A stretch of 64,000 bases of DNA, taken from NCBI GenBank assembly GCA_947503895.1, contig CANNFT010000003.1, positions 124,001-188,000 on the forward strand. The letters run 5' to 3'. Positions 16,755 through 26,770 of the stretch are shown here, in pieces. The notes beneath the pieces were generated by a model. The model was not told the DNA's origin. It saw only the letters and a list, made by a program, of their open reading frames with translations, and did not search any database. Within the stretch, counting starts at the first letter, position 1; every line of letters starts with the position of its first letter. The DNA comes from an uncultured Saccharospirillaceae bacterium (lineage in GTDB: Bacteria > Pseudomonadota > Gammaproteobacteria > Pseudomonadales > Oceanobacteraceae). A program made the translations under genes and the position numbers.

Positions 16755-17731
16755 CCAAGCCCGTTCTTTATGTCATATACATTGCCTTGCTTATCTTTGA
16801 CTTGTCCGTTAAATCGCCCAAATACCTGCGTGAAATTAGATGCCATTATGATAGCGTTAATTTTTTCTTTGCGTTGTCCTTCTGGCTGAAATTCAAGGTT
16901 GACCAATCCATCTGAAGTTTTGACTCTCCACGGTTTTAATCGGTCATCCCGATCAAAAATAAATTCGACGCGGTCAAGCTTAATCAACTCGCCATTTATC
17001 CATAAGCCATTTTCGGTATAGCTGGTTTCATTGACACCTGCCGCCAGATTGAATCCAATCTGGACATTCTGGCTTTCGGATTGATAGGAAAGACTTGCCC
17101 AATTCCAAAATGTTTCTCGTCGCATAAAACCGCAAGACCAATCAACACTGGCCAGCAGGTTATTGGTTGGAATGGTTTGGTTATGCCATTTTAATTGGCC
17201 GGAGACAGGGCGGCAGGTGGATTTATTAGTAAAAACCCAGCCGTTGTATCCCGCTCGGCAACACACAGGGAGCGGATGATATTGGTCGGCTTCATTTATT
17301 TCTAAATCGGCAAATAACGAATCACGAACGTTTAGTGATAATTTTCGTTTATTGTCGGTGGCGGAAATTGAGATATGGTTTTTGCCGGATTTAAATGACC
17401 ACGTTCCGCCGTTTGGCATATGACTGACTTGAGTATTCATGGCGAACGGCATCATCCAAGAAAATTCTTCAAATTGTTGAGTTGAAGGTTGGTATATATA
17501 AATGAATGCGTTGCTCACCCACTTTAGATTGACGATGGCAACACCCAAGATAAGATCGTCCCCCGTCAGTCCGATAAATTGAAACTGATTAAAGGCCATT
17601 TTTTTACGCCAGCCATTAATCGGTTTGTCCATTGCATCGCGCCAAATGTAGGACTTTGGGTCTACAAGTTTTGGGGGCTCAGGAAACCAGCCAAATTGTA
17701 CTTGTCCATTAGGAAGTATGAGATTTTGCAT
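16724..17731 (-). CDS. DUF2804 family protein
   Basis: The 335-residue protein matches the DUF2804 family by its beta-rich make-up and conserved pieces: an N-terminal GWFPEPPKLVDP-type start, WNWASLSY with nearby GFMRRETF, and the C-terminal GLGFCEDHYAKW ending. No signal peptide or membrane segment is seen. The fold is probably a double lipocalin-like beta barrel as in hydroxyneurosporene synthase-like (CrtC) relatives; the function is unknown. It is convergent with the dienoyl-CoA isomerase gene with only 47 bases between stops. Confidence 0.85.
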   Translation of the reverse strand: MQNLILPNGQVQFGWFPEPPKLVDPKSYIWRDAMDKPINGWRKKMAFNQFQFIGLTGDDLILGVAIVNLKWVSNAFIYIYQPSTQQFEEFSWMMPFAMNTQVSHMPNGGTWSFKSGKNHISISATDNKRKLSLNVRDSLFADLEINEADQYHPLPVCCRAGYNGWVFTNKSTCRPVSGQLKWHNQTIPTNNLLASVDWSCGFMRRETFWNWASLSYQSESQNVQIGFNLAAGVNETSYTENGLWINGELIKLDRVEFIFDRDDRLKPWRVKTSDGLVNLEFQPEGQRKEKINAIIMASNFTQVFGRFNGQVKDKQGNVYDIKNGLGFCEDHYAKW

Positions 17732-17957
17732 GCTATGGGTTCTTATTATAATCGCCAGCTTTACCTGATGGTCAAAGCTTGGAGCTTTTAGAGCGGTTCA
17801 AACAGTGTAGTGATATAAGCCAAATGGCCAATGTCGCCATGAGACGGCATAGGAGCATTTAACGTCAACTTGCTTTACTATGGCAGGTTTTGGCAGTAAG
17901 TTGATTCGGAGTGAAGATGCTCCGTAAAACGGATTGTAAATAGAATAGAGGTGAGCT

Positions 17958-18272
17958 TTGATCGAAATAGCAGATTTATTTTTCTTGCTTTTAATGTTTG
18001 TAGGGGCTTGGATCTGGTGGATTGACAGAGGCATTAAGCAGTTTGCATTTTCTCAAGCGAAGAAATATTGTGAACGCGCAGACGTTCAACTACTCGATGA
18101 TAACATTCGGCTAAGTGGTATGTCGTTGCAGCGCAATGCTGCCGGCGCATTAAAAATAAAGCGAGCTTTTAAGTTTGAGTTTACTTCAACTGGTGAGCGT
18201 CGATACCAAGGAAAAATGGAGATGCTAGGGTCAATGGTGATCGATATTCACCTAGAGCCGCATTTACTCTGA
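17958..18272 (+). CDS. DUF3301 family membrane-anchored protein
   Basis: The 104-residue protein has one N-terminal membrane segment (ADLFFLLLMFVGAWIWWID) followed by a basic, mainly beta soft domain (RGIKQFAFSQAKKYCERADVQLLDD, then YQGKMEMLGSMV). This pattern matches the gammaproteobacterial DUF3301 family. Start TTG 17958 is preceded by GAGGTGAG, a strong ribosome binding site that supports the rare start codon. Function unknown. Confidence 0.82.
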   Translation: MIEIADLFFLLLMFVGAWIWWIDRGIKQFAFSQAKKYCERADVQLLDDNIRLSGMSLQRNAAGALKIKRAFKFEFTSTGERRYQGKMEMLGSMVIDIHLEPHLL

Positions 18273-18675
18273 GTGACCGTTCTACTCTGCGTCAAATGTC
18301 ACGTGGTTAATATTTTGGTGCGGGTATCACAATGGATGCTCGTATTAAACAGCAGCCCACCGCTAACGAAGGTGACACCCTGCGAAAGGTAAATTTAAGT
18401 ACCTCTGTACCATCAAATCGGCCAATCTGATTGGCCAAACATTCCAACAGCTTTAAGAGCATTGCAGTCTCGACTTGATCCCGCTTAAATATCAGCACTT
18501 TATTGACATTCGTTCTGGGCCTTAACGCAATAGCTTTACATACCCCAGAGCCGCACGATTTCGATCATTACAATAAAAGAATAAATACAAAAACCAAAAC
18601 AATGATAAGCCTACGTGCCGACTTCCTGCGGTTCAACGCAGAATCTTCGGCCGTATTGCACACTTGGAGATCAGT
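18273..18675. other. Gene-free region before acs
   Basis: A hairpin GGCCAAT-CTG-ATTGGCC occurs at 18420-18436. The 63-codon minus-strand frame and a 32-codon plus-strand frame (18332-18430) over it have no good ribosome binding sites. The acs promoter should lie in the last 150 bases but was not pinned down. Confidence 0.45.
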
Positions 18676-20625
18676 ATGAGCGAATACCCGATTCATAAAG
18701 TTAAAGCGGAATGGGCACAGCGTACGCATTTAAATGCCCAGCAATACGCCTCTATGTACCAAGCGTCCATTGATGATCCTGACGCTTTCTGGGCTGAACA
18801 AGCTAAGCGCATAGACTGGATAAAAGCCCCCACGAAGATTCGCGATGCCAGTTTCAACGAAACAGATCTGCACATTAAATGGTTTGAAGATGGCACATTA
18901 AATATTTGCTACAACTGCGTCGATCGCCATCTGAAAGACAAAGCACAAGAAACGGCCATCATTTGGGAAGGCGATGATCCAAGCGAAGACCAAACGCTGA
19001 CCTATGCCGAATTGCATACAGCTGTTTCACGCTTTGCAAATGTACTCAAGCAAATGGGCGTTAGAAAGGGTGATGTGGTGACGCTATACATGCCCATGGT
19101 CATTGAAGCATCGCTTGCGATGTTAGCGTGTACGCGCATTGGAGCGATCCACAGTGTCGTGTTTGGAGGCTTTTCTCCAGAAGCACTAGCCGGACGCATA
19201 CAAGACTGCGACTCAAAATGGGTTATAACCGCTGATGAAGGTGTACGCGGTGGTAAAACTATCCCATTGAAGGCGTGCGTTGATCAGGCACTGGAAAAAA
19301 ATGGAACAGAATGCGTCGAAAGTGTATTGGTGGTTCGACGTACAGGTCACGCTGTTCAGTGGAATGAGGGGCGCGACCTTTGGTATCACAAAGCGTTAGA
19401 ACAGGTTGAAGATGAATGCCCTTGTGAAGAAATGAATGCAGAAGATCCTATGTTTATTTTGTATACATCAGGGTCGACGGGCAAGCCAAAGGGGGTGATG
19501 CACACAACGGGCGGCTACATCGTTTATACATCGCTCACACATCAATATGTATTTGATTATCAACCGGGAGAAATTTACTGGTGCACGGCTGATGTTGGTT
19601 GGATTACCGGTCATAGCTATATGATTTATGGCCCGCTGGCGAATGGCGCAACCACCGTGCTATTTGAAGGCGTGCCGAATTACCCCGCGATCAATCGTAT
19701 GGCGCAAGTCGTTGATAAACACAACATAAATATTTTATATACCGCACCGACTGCTATTCGTGCACTCATGGCGCAAGGTGATGCAGCAATTGAAGGCACT
19801 CAAAGAAAAAGTTTACGCTTGTTAGGCAGTGTTGGAGAGCCCATTAACCCAGAAGCATGGGAATGGTACTTCAAAACCATCGGTGATGAGCGCTGTGCCA
19901 TTGTGGACACTTGGTGGCAAACTGAAACGGGTGGCATTCTTATCAGCCCTTTACCGGGCGCGACGGACTTAAAACCTGGCTCGGCCACACGACCATTATT
20001 CGGAATTAAACCAGCATTGGTCGATAATGATGGCAATATTATGGAAGGTGAGGCTGAAGGCAACTTAGTGATGTTAGAAAGTTGGCCTTCGCAAATGCGC
20101 ACTGTGTATGGTGACCACCAGCGCTTTATTGATACCTATTTTAAAACCTTTCCCGGTCGATATTTTTCAGGTGATGGTGCCCGCCGTGATGCAGATGGAT
20201 ACTATTGGATCACTGGACGTGTGGACGATGTGTTAAATGTAAGTGGTCATAGGATGGGAACAGCAGAAATTGAAAGCGCTTTAGTGGCACATAAAAAAGT
20301 GGCTGAAGCAGCAGTTGTTGGTTATCCGCATGATATTAAAGGTCAGGGCATTTACGTTTATGTCACATTAAATGCGGGTATCGAGGGTGATGATGCACTC
20401 ATGAATGAACTGAAAGATTGGGTACGGACTGAAATTGGTGCAATAGCGACGCCTGATATCATTCAGTTTTCGCCAGGTTTACCGAAAACCCGATCCGGTA
20501 AAATCATGCGTCGAATACTTAGAAAAATTGCCGCAAATGAATGCGATAGCTTAGGTGACACATCGACCTTAGCAGACCCCTCGGTCGTGGACAGTTTAAT
20601 TGCGAGTAGGGTGGTGCACGCGTAG
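18676..20625 (+). CDS. acs: Acetyl-CoA synthetase (AMP-forming)
   Basis: About 649 residues, the normal Acs length. It carries the AMP-binding P-loop-like motif [11 protein letters not shown], the WWQTETGG motif, the hinge region [20 protein letters not shown], and the C-terminal [11 protein letters not shown] whose lysine is the known acetylation switch in Acs proteins. It makes acetyl-CoA from acetate, ATP and CoA. ATG 18676 is chosen over TTG 18664 because GGAG stands 6 bases before it. It is followed by a strong terminator and appears monocistronic. Confidence 0.97.
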   Translation: MSEYPIHKVKAEWAQRTHLNAQQYASMYQASIDDPDAFWAEQAKRIDWIKAPTKIRDASFNETDLHIKWFEDGTLNICYNCVDRHLKDKAQETAIIWEGDDPSEDQTLTYAELHTAVSRFANVLKQMGVRKGDVVTLYMPMVIEASLAMLACTRIGAIHSVVFGGFSPEALAGRIQDCDSKWVITADEGVRGGKTIPLKACVDQALEKNGTECVESVLVVRRTGHAVQWNEGRDLWYHKALEQVEDECPCEEMNAEDPMFILYTSGSTGKPKGVMHTTGGYIVYTSLTHQYVFDYQPGEIYWCTADVGWITGHSYMIYGPLANGATTVLFEGVPNYPAINRMAQVVDKHNINILYTAPTAIRALMAQGDAAIEGTQRKSLRLLGSVGEPINPEAWEWYFKTIGDERCAIVDTWWQTETGGILISPLPGATDLKPGSATRPLFGIKPALVDNDGNIMEGEAEGNLVMLESWPSQMRTVYGDHQRFIDTYFKTFPGRYFSGDGARRDADGYYWITGRVDDVLNVSGHRMGTAEIESALVAHKKVAEAAVVGYPHDIKGQGIYVYVTLNAGIEGDDALMNELKDWVRTEIGAIATPDIIQFSPGLPKTRSGKIMRRILRKIAANECDSLGDTSTLADPSVVDSLIASRVVHA

Positions 20626-21051
20626 TACGAATATCGGATTGTTTGATGTTGAAATCTTTAATATTGTATTAATTTCAATGGCAAACGGGATAGATTGAAT
20701 GAACGTTTAAAAATCAGCCCAGTACTTATGTTGTTAAATCATAAGTGCTGGGCTTTTTGGTTTTTTAATTCGCTAATTTGTATTTTATTGTGACGAGCAT
20801 GTTCAAACTTAGGTTTCCTTTCTATTATTAGTCAAAGAGGTTGGCAGTGAATCGGTTAGCGAATTCAGAGCAATGTGGTCATTGTTAACATTATTAGCAA
20901 CGATTACTGAACTAAAAAATAAATCCATATAGAGGGGCTGAATCAATCCCATGGTTTTGGGTTAAGAGATTGTGTCATTTTTCACAGGCTCTAACCTTTT
21001 TTAAGATGAAGACTTTTCACGTTCGGGCAGTAATGCTCAAGGAGTACTCGA
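20626..21051. other. Intergenic region between acs and the hsp20 gene
   Basis: Apart from the acs terminator there is no gene. I looked for a heat-shock sigma-32 promoter before the small heat-shock gene and found no convincing match. Confidence 0.5.
20716..20760 (+). terminator. Terminator after acs
   Basis: AGCCCAGTACTTATG pairs with CATAAGTGCTGGGCT (one G-T) around a 9-base loop and is followed by TTTTT, about 90 bases after the stop. Confidence 0.9.
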
Positions 21052-21498
21052 ATGGCCTTAACGACTTGGAACCCCAACAGCGTCTGGCAAAATGCACTAA
21101 CGACGTTATGTTCATTAGCTCAAGATCCTATTCCTTCGACTTTTGATATGTTTGGCATAGGGCTAAATTACCCCGCAGTGGACATTATTCAGAACAATGG
21201 GTATATCAGTATCATTGCCGATGTACCGGGGGCAGATGCCAAAAATGTGTCCGTGACGATTGATAATGGGGTGCTCACCATAAAAGGAACGCGACCAAAA
21301 GATTGGTCAAATTCCGCAGAAGCAGAACCTTATCGTGAACGCTCCAGTGGACATTTTTCTCGAAGCTTTAATTTAGCAAATGATATTCGCTATAGCACGG
21401 CAACGGCTGTGCTAAAAGAAGGTGTGCTCACGATATTTTTGACTTTGACCAACAAACCCCACCCAAACCAAGTCAGTGTTCCTATCGTGTCTGAATGA
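21052..21498 (+). CDS. Hsp20/alpha-crystallin family small heat-shock protein
   Basis: The 148-residue protein has a short N-terminal arm, a central alpha-crystallin domain (VDIIQNNGYISIIADVPG, VTIDNGVLTIKG) and the conserved end-of-domain stretch AVLKEGVLTIFLT, followed by a VSVPI tail similar to the I-x-I anchor. These proteins bind unfolding clients as oligomers. It stands alone, with AAGGAGT before ATG 21052. Sequence points to an IbpA-like bacterial class A protein, but the arm is unusual (Trp-rich start), so orthology is not claimed. Confidence 0.92.
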   Translation: MALTTWNPNSVWQNALTTLCSLAQDPIPSTFDMFGIGLNYPAVDIIQNNGYISIIADVPGADAKNVSVTIDNGVLTIKGTRPKDWSNSAEAEPYRERSSGHFSRSFNLANDIRYSTATAVLKEGVLTIFLTLTNKPHPNQVSVPIVSE

Positions 21499-21563
21499 AA
21501 ATCTGAGAAAATAGCTTTTCTTTCGAGGGCTGTTGGAGACGAAAAAATTATGGGCATATAACA

Positions 21564-22925
21564 CTAGCTAGCTTTTTCTAGCAGGTTATTTTCGATGTTT
21601 AAAATAGCCTGCGTTAACCATTCCGCTGATTCAACAGCCGTCTCCAAAAGTGGAACGCCACTGCCCATATACGTACCAGCGAGCCACACCCGTCGATTCG
21701 GTTGAGCGGCCATGTCATGTTTTAGATGCTGAATCGCGTCGATTGACTCTGGTGTGGCTAATGTCCTAGTAAATGATCGATGCGCCAACACTTTATTCTC
21801 ATCAAGCACTATACAAGGGTCCCAACTTTGAAACACATTAAATGGCAGACTTTGATTTTGCTCAATGGGATTCATCCAGATATTGGACCAATATCGAGGT
21901 GGCTGGTTTAGCGTATCAAGATCACCACTGAAACTGTGTTTTTGCGGTTCACAGAACGAATAAAGGTTAACCACGGACCAGTGCCTTTTATTCTTAGGCA
22001 TCAGATTCTCATCGCGATGGAGAATCATGTTTGTTGATTGCTGAGGTATTTTTTTCAACGTTTGATTCAGTTTTGAATCAATGCTTTTTGCAAGGTGCGC
22101 AGCGTGGTGTGGCTCGATGGCTAATATAATATGATCAAACGATTGTGCAATATTATGACGGGTGGTGAGCTGCACGCCGGTTTGTGTATTGGATAAGCTG
22201 ACGACTTCTGAATGGGTATGAATCTCATCCACATGCTGGATTAATTTTTTTTCTAAGGCGCGCGTACCGCCGGCAATTCTTTGAGTCGGAGTATTTCCTG
22301 AAAAATGCTTCATGAGTTCCAGCATTGCCAATGCTGGAAATTTTCGTACGTGTGACGTTTGGCAACTGCACATCAGTGCCCAAATGGGATAAAGCCATTC
22401 AGAACAAAATGAGGATGAAAAGAAATGTCTATCCAGCCAATGCCCAAGATCTTCATGAGGTAAGCAAGTGCTTGAAAGGTCGGGCGAATGAATCAATGAT
22501 TGCCAGCGTTTTAGCATTCGAGCATGTTTCAATACCCATTGTATCGATGCTTTATTCAATGCAGGTAACGTTCTTTCTTTTCCGAATAGTGAGCGCGTAT
22601 TAAATCGTAAGTACTCACGGTGCGCGTTGTTTAAAAATCGTGGCGATTGTTGTATATCATAAGTGGAAGTCTGCGTTTCTTTGAGTAAATGATATAAATG
22701 AGGGTAATGCTCGCGATTGATCACCCGAGGTGGGATATCCATCCGCGACGCCATGCTTTCCAGTTGAATACCTTGTGAGCCAAGGCCTAGAGTCGATGCC
22801 TTTTCGAATAAACTGATGTGGACTTTTCGGTTTTGAAGGGCATTGCGGACTTGGGGTTGCGCTAGTTTCCACGCGCAACTTAATCCTGCAATACCGCTGC
22901 CTACAATGGCTATTCGAAGGGTCAT
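21564..22925 (-). CDS. FAD-dependent amine-oxidase-like protein (COG2907 type)
   Basis: The 453-residue protein begins with the Rossmann dinucleotide motif IAIVGSGIAGLSCAW and carries a flavin-containing amine oxidase pattern: GGTRALEKKLI in the middle and a C-terminal LAGTYMGSGVPLLETAVESAEWL that closes on FAD. It lines up with predicted NAD/FAD-binding proteins of COG2907, usually found near cyclopropane fatty acid synthase and DUF1365 genes. Those partners are absent here; the neighbours are hsp20 and a PhoD-like phosphatase. The substrate is unknown. Confidence 0.85.
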   Translation of the reverse strand: MTLRIAIVGSGIAGLSCAWKLAQPQVRNALQNRKVHISLFEKASTLGLGSQGIQLESMASRMDIPPRVINREHYPHLYHLLKETQTSTYDIQQSPRFLNNAHREYLRFNTRSLFGKERTLPALNKASIQWVLKHARMLKRWQSLIHSPDLSSTCLPHEDLGHWLDRHFFSSSFCSEWLYPIWALMCSCQTSHVRKFPALAMLELMKHFSGNTPTQRIAGGTRALEKKLIQHVDEIHTHSEVVSLSNTQTGVQLTTRHNIAQSFDHIILAIEPHHAAHLAKSIDSKLNQTLKKIPQQSTNMILHRDENLMPKNKRHWSVVNLYSFCEPQKHSFSGDLDTLNQPPRYWSNIWMNPIEQNQSLPFNVFQSWDPCIVLDENKVLAHRSFTRTLATPESIDAIQHLKHDMAAQPNRRVWLAGTYMGSGVPLLETAVESAEWLTQAILNIENNLLEKAS

Positions 22926-23139
22926 TCGATGCCTTACACCTGAATCAATACTTTAGGGCATTGTCCCGAATTAATCCGTTTTCGTCTATGAACAATTGCG
23001 CAAGTGTCAAGCAGTGGGGTGTCTTGGTCAGATGAGTGACGAGGATGGGTATGGCTATTCGGTGGGTGGAGAGCGTGACTGTACAGAAAGCGAGGCTTCT
23101 GTACAGTCATTCATTTTAAGCTAAGAAACAGTCAACGGA

Positions 23140-25476
23140 TTATGCCATGACTTGCAATTCGTCTTGGTCTTTCTCCATGACATAGGTATGTACTTTTACA
23201 TCCTCGGCAAAATCGACCGAGTATGATTTTTCATATAGGTTTTCCGTCACATAATTTTGGCCCTGAAGACCTTCTGTTGGTAGGTTGTAAAACTTCACCG
23301 TCATTTGTTGGCTATTGGCCGTGGCAACCGCCACACCATGTTCACGAGTTTTTGCTACTTTGACTTGCGGCGCATCGGGTGCAGAGGAAGCTGCAGTGAT
23401 TAACACATCGTAGTAATTCTTTAGGCCCTGTACGAGTTGCAGTTGCTCAGCTGAAAAACTGGCCTTCTCAAGCAATGAATCTAATCCACCATCTAAGTAG
23501 GAACCAAACGTACCGGATGAAACGGAACTTGAAGTGAGATCAAATACCCCATTTGCGAGCTTCGAGGCGTAATGGCTATGAATGTCTCCACCAATGGACA
23601 CCACATTTTTACGTTGCGCGAGCAATCCAATTATTTGTTGCTTGCCTGCGACTGCGCCATCCCAATGATCGACGTTTAAGTAGAACCGCTGATTAAAAGG
23701 CGATGGCACCAAGTCAAGTTGACTATCTAAAGCGGCGTAAGCGGCAGGCAGTGCAGCGCGTCCTCGTTCTTTGGCTCTTAAATCGAGCACCAAGGGCGAA
23801 TAGGATACGGATGACCCTAAAACCTTCCATGTGCCAGCTTGATCATTGAGCTGTGTGGCCAGCCATTGGTTCTGTGCATCGCCATAATAATTAGCGGTGC
23901 TGGGTTGTGTGGCTGCTTTGAATTGTGCGTATAAATCAAATGTGTCTTTTACAACGAAATAGCGGGCACCCAAGTTGCCAATAAAAGTGGTTTTACCCAT
24001 GAGATAGAATGACAAGCCAACTTTTTCTTTTTCTGGGTTGGAAATCACTAATCTTTCTGACTCAGGTTTGTCAGCATTAAAAATGGGATCAATAATAAAC
24101 GCCTGAAGAAAATCAATATCAATGTTGCCAGCGAAGATGTTCGCTACTTTCGCATTGGCAGCTTCGGTGCTTAGGGTAGCGCCCGCTTGGAGTGCTTCTT
24201 TTTGATATTGTTGTGCTAAACCGCCTTGTAATGTGGGAGCAAGTTCTTGCGAGACGGCGTTTAAGTACTCGATGAGGTCTGTACCGCTCATATAACGAGA
24301 CATGGAGGCCTTATACACTTCGAATTGTTCACCCAGTGTCTGCTTCAACTCTGCTTCACTCATGGCGATTGAGCCGGGAAAAGCGTCTTCAGGAATCAAA
24401 TGATCCGGTCGATAGGTGCGGAAGTCTGACATGACCAAGTGGACATGCTGACCGAATTTGAAGTCTCGATAAATCTTGGTGTTTGGAAACAGTTGCTCGT
24501 CGGAAATAGACAGAGAATCCTGAGCAGTCGAGGACTCTCCAGCCACGGATTCGTGATCAATTGGCATGTATTCAAAGAAAGCCTGTTCGGAATTTTTTTT
24601 GCGAACGATATTTTCTTCCGATGCTGCGCCGTCTAGGTAAGTGCTGTTGGCCTGCCAGCTGTCATCCGAGAACTCATGGTCGTCCCAAGTTGAAATGAAT
24701 GGGAAGCTCTCCTGCATTTTTTGCAAAACAGAATCTGTTCTATACGTTTTGTACAGATCACGATAATTACTGACGCTTTGAGCGGCGTAAAATTGTGAAG
24801 TGCCCGTCGAAATGCTGAGTGCGCCTTCCGTGTCGCTGAATGCAATGGCGCGTTCAGGGGTTGTGTTTTGGAAACTTTCGTCACCCGTGGTTTCGTAAAT
24901 GTAATCGCCCAAGTGAACGATAAAATCAATGCTGTCCAGCATGTCTTGTTCAAGTAATCGAAGGTAAGTGTTGTAGTATCGCCCGATATAATCTTGACAG
25001 CTGGCATAAGCAAATTTTATTTCCCTATCATCGCTTTCTGTGGGAGCTGTTTTGGTTCTGCCGGTGTTGGTGACAATCTCTTCACCGTCCTTGACGTACA
25101 CGAAGCGATAATAATAGTGGGTGTAGGGTTGAAGTTCCGTTACACGGACTTTGACGGTGTGGTCATGCGCAGCGCTGGCAGTAAAGACGGAATTAACCAC
25201 GGCAGTCGTAAACGTGCTATCTGTTGATACTTGCAGGCGTAGCTCAATATCTGTGCCCGCTTGCAGCATAGATTCATCGTTCACCCTGGTCCAAAGGATG
25301 ACACTACTTGGGCGGGGGTCGCCCGACATCACCGATTGAGGGAAATAGCGCTGGTGAGTCTCTTTGTCGTTAGCGCGACTATTTGAAGATGACCGGCATC
25401 CATTAAGCAGTGGAATCGCTGTTGCGGTGGCTGCGGCGATGGCAGTTTGCAAAAAGTAGCGACGTGATATGGCCAT
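23140..25476 (-). CDS. PhoD-like alkaline phosphatase/phosphodiesterase, Tat lipoprotein
   Basis: The N-terminus has a twin-arginine motif (SRRYFLQ) and a hydrophobic stretch ending in LLNGC, a lipobox, so it is probably exported folded by Tat and lipid-anchored. The protein follows PhoD order: a fibronectin-like N-terminal domain (VMSGDPRPSSVILWTRV), then the metallophosphatase core HLGDYIYE, STWDDHEFSDD and GDIHSHYAS. PhoD enzymes hydrolyse phosphomono- and diesters with Fe/Ca. At 778 residues it is longer than typical PhoD (about 550-600); the extra length lies between the DDHE and GDIH motifs (about 290-520). It could be a phospholipase D-like member of the same family. No Pho box was identified upstream. 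Confidence 0.9.
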   Translation of the reverse strand: MAISRRYFLQTAIAAATATAIPLLNGCRSSSNSRANDKETHQRYFPQSVMSGDPRPSSVILWTRVNDESMLQAGTDIELRLQVSTDSTFTTAVVNSVFTASAAHDHTVKVRVTELQPYTHYYYRFVYVKDGEEIVTNTGRTKTAPTESDDREIKFAYASCQDYIGRYYNTYLRLLEQDMLDSIDFIVHLGDYIYETTGDESFQNTTPERAIAFSDTEGALSISTGTSQFYAAQSVSNYRDLYKTYRTDSVLQKMQESFPFISTWDDHEFSDDSWQANSTYLDGAASEENIVRKKNSEQAFFEYMPIDHESVAGESSTAQDSLSISDEQLFPNTKIYRDFKFGQHVHLVMSDFRTYRPDHLIPEDAFPGSIAMSEAELKQTLGEQFEVYKASMSRYMSGTDLIEYLNAVSQELAPTLQGGLAQQYQKEALQAGATLSTEAANAKVANIFAGNIDIDFLQAFIIDPIFNADKPESERLVISNPEKEKVGLSFYLMGKTTFIGNLGARYFVVKDTFDLYAQFKAATQPSTANYYGDAQNQWLATQLNDQAGTWKVLGSSVSYSPLVLDLRAKERGRAALPAAYAALDSQLDLVPSPFNQRFYLNVDHWDGAVAGKQQIIGLLAQRKNVVSIGGDIHSHYASKLANGVFDLTSSSVSSGTFGSYLDGGLDSLLEKASFSAEQLQLVQGLKNYYDVLITAASSAPDAPQVKVAKTREHGVAVATANSQQMTVKFYNLPTEGLQGQNYVTENLYEKSYSVDFAEDVKVHTYVMEKDQDELQVMA

Positions 25477-25640
25477 ATTATATTCTCTCCTAGCGTATTT
25501 ATCTCATGCGGAAACGGCGGTCAGACCCGCTTGATCATCTGTTCTGCTGAGAATGTGTTCTTATGCGAAATTTAACGCTGTCTTTTTATTCTTATATTGT
25601 TGCGATCTGGTTACTAAAATATCTCCGTGTCGCCTCATGA

Positions 25641-25955
25641 GAGTCTGTGCCATTCCATGAAAGTGGGTCGCATACCCCGCAACTGGTGCGTAAATTGATG
25701 CTAGTGGTCGAGTTTGACAAGAGTGTTGACGGCGATTGGCTGCATTTGATTGTGCTGTGTCTGAAAGGGCTACAATTGATTAAAAATTTGTGAACTGCGT
25801 TTGGCATTCGACGAGCAGGTGAGCTGATCTGTGAAAGCTGGAACGAGCACGATAGATCGGGCTTGGTTGTTTTATGTTCACAACTCAATTTCAACGGCGG
25901 AAATGGAGAACTCTATGGCAAAAATAGCAGTACTGGCGCGGGTTTAGTGCGATAG
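25641..25955 (+). pseudogene. Possible remnant of a small gene interrupted by TGA
   Basis: Reading from 25641, about 50 codons (including HTPQLVRKLMLVVEFDK and GDWLHLIVLCLKGLQLI) reach TGA at 25791. The same frame then continues about 53 more codons (GIRRAGELICESWNEHDR, SGLVVLCSQLNFNGGNG) to TAG at 25953. Both halves look protein-like. No family was recognised. The opposite strand also has a 100-codon frame, so the coding signal is ambiguous. Confidence 0.25.
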
Positions 25956-25972
25956 TTAATCCACAGTTCTAT

Positions 25973-25983
25973 GGTACACTACC
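25973..25983. promoter_or_regulatory. GntR/FadR-type operator candidate
   Basis: GGTACACTACC has symmetric GGTA/TACC arms and fits the loose GntR-family pattern of GT...AC half-sites. It lies 71 bases before the GntR regulator start, suggesting autoregulation. A single weak site; low confidence. Confidence 0.3.
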
Positions 25984-26053
25984 GCGCTTAACCGTATGTG
26001 GTTATCAGGTTAGTTTGTTAATTGATTGTTATTTGTACAGGATTTACGGCGGC

Positions 26054-26716
26054 ATGAGCTTTAAAGCACCGGAGAGTTTAGCGGAACAGATTGCTCAACA
26101 CCTAGGTGAGCAAATAATCACCGGTAAAATGAAATCCAAAGAACGGATTCAAGAGCTAAAGGTTGCGAATGACCTAGAAGTGAGCCGTGGCTCAGTAAGA
26201 GAAGCCCTGCTTATTCTAGAAAGTCGCCACTTAATAGATATTTTACCGCGTCGTGGGGCGATGGTAGCGGATATGAATAAGGCTAATGTTAGCGCGCTTT
26301 ATGAAACCTATTTAACGCTATTAATCGTATTGGCGACCAAGGTAGCAGCGGTTTGGCAGCAGGGTCAGCTTGACCCATTGATTGAGCAGCTTCAAAAAAT
26401 GCGCGCAATCGCCAACAGTTCGGACCCAGAAGCACCAGAACGTGTGGTTAAAGCAGGGTTTGACTTAATGCGCATGGCTTACCCAATGGCTGAAAACCCT
26501 TACTTAGAAGGTATTTTAGAAGATTTACAGCCAGCCATTCACCGTGCTTATCAAATGGCACTGTCGTTAGATGGCAATGCGTTAGCACACAGCATGACGT
26601 TTTTTGGGCAGTTGCTAGAAGCCGTACTCAAACGAGACAAAGTTAAAGTCGAGCAGTCCATACAGGATTACGGAGATCACCTGCTAAAAATCATGCTGGA
26701 ATCTCTAGATAACTAG
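26054..26716 (+). CDS. GntR-family transcriptional regulator (FadR subfamily type)
   Basis: From ATG 26054 the 220-residue protein has a winged helix-turn-helix (QIAQHLGEQIITGKMK, LEVSRGSVREALLILESR, residues about 8-75) and an all-helical C-terminal FCD-like ligand domain. The frame is open to 26015 but the added residues resemble no domain and lack a ribosome binding site. In pseudomonads a GntR gene also sits directly upstream of smc-zipA-ligA, so the order is conserved. The ligand is unknown. Confidence 0.92.
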   Translation: MSFKAPESLAEQIAQHLGEQIITGKMKSKERIQELKVANDLEVSRGSVREALLILESRHLIDILPRRGAMVADMNKANVSALYETYLTLLIVLATKVAAVWQQGQLDPLIEQLQKMRAIANSSDPEAPERVVKAGFDLMRMAYPMAENPYLEGILEDLQPAIHRAYQMALSLDGNALAHSMTFFGQLLEAVLKRDKVKVEQSIQDYGDHLLKIMLESLDN

Positions 26717-26770
26717 CAGTGTATAAGAACGTCAATGAGGCGGCTTAAATAAGAAAACATAGGCAGAAAC

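Larger units (their letters stand above)
25477..26053. other. Intergenic region with a broken-looking reading frame, before the GntR gene
   Basis: Between the PhoD-like gene and the GntR regulator a plus-strand frame runs from 25641 to 25955 with coding-like composition but is cut by an in-frame TGA at 25791. It may be a gene remnant. Near the GntR start there is a GGTA-CAC-TACC palindrome (25973-25983). Confidence 0.4.

Noticed and set aside
18307..18498. 63-codon minus-strand frame before acs
   Set aside because: No ribosome binding site or recognised domain; the same bases include a hairpin and a likely leader region.
20860..21051. Possible heat-shock sigma-32 promoter before hsp20
   Set aside because: No match to the CTTGAA / CCCCAT pair at the correct spacing was found.
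25592..25894. 100-codon minus-strand frame
   Set aside because: Ser/Thr/Cys-rich shadow-like composition opposite the interrupted plus-strand frame; no clear start.
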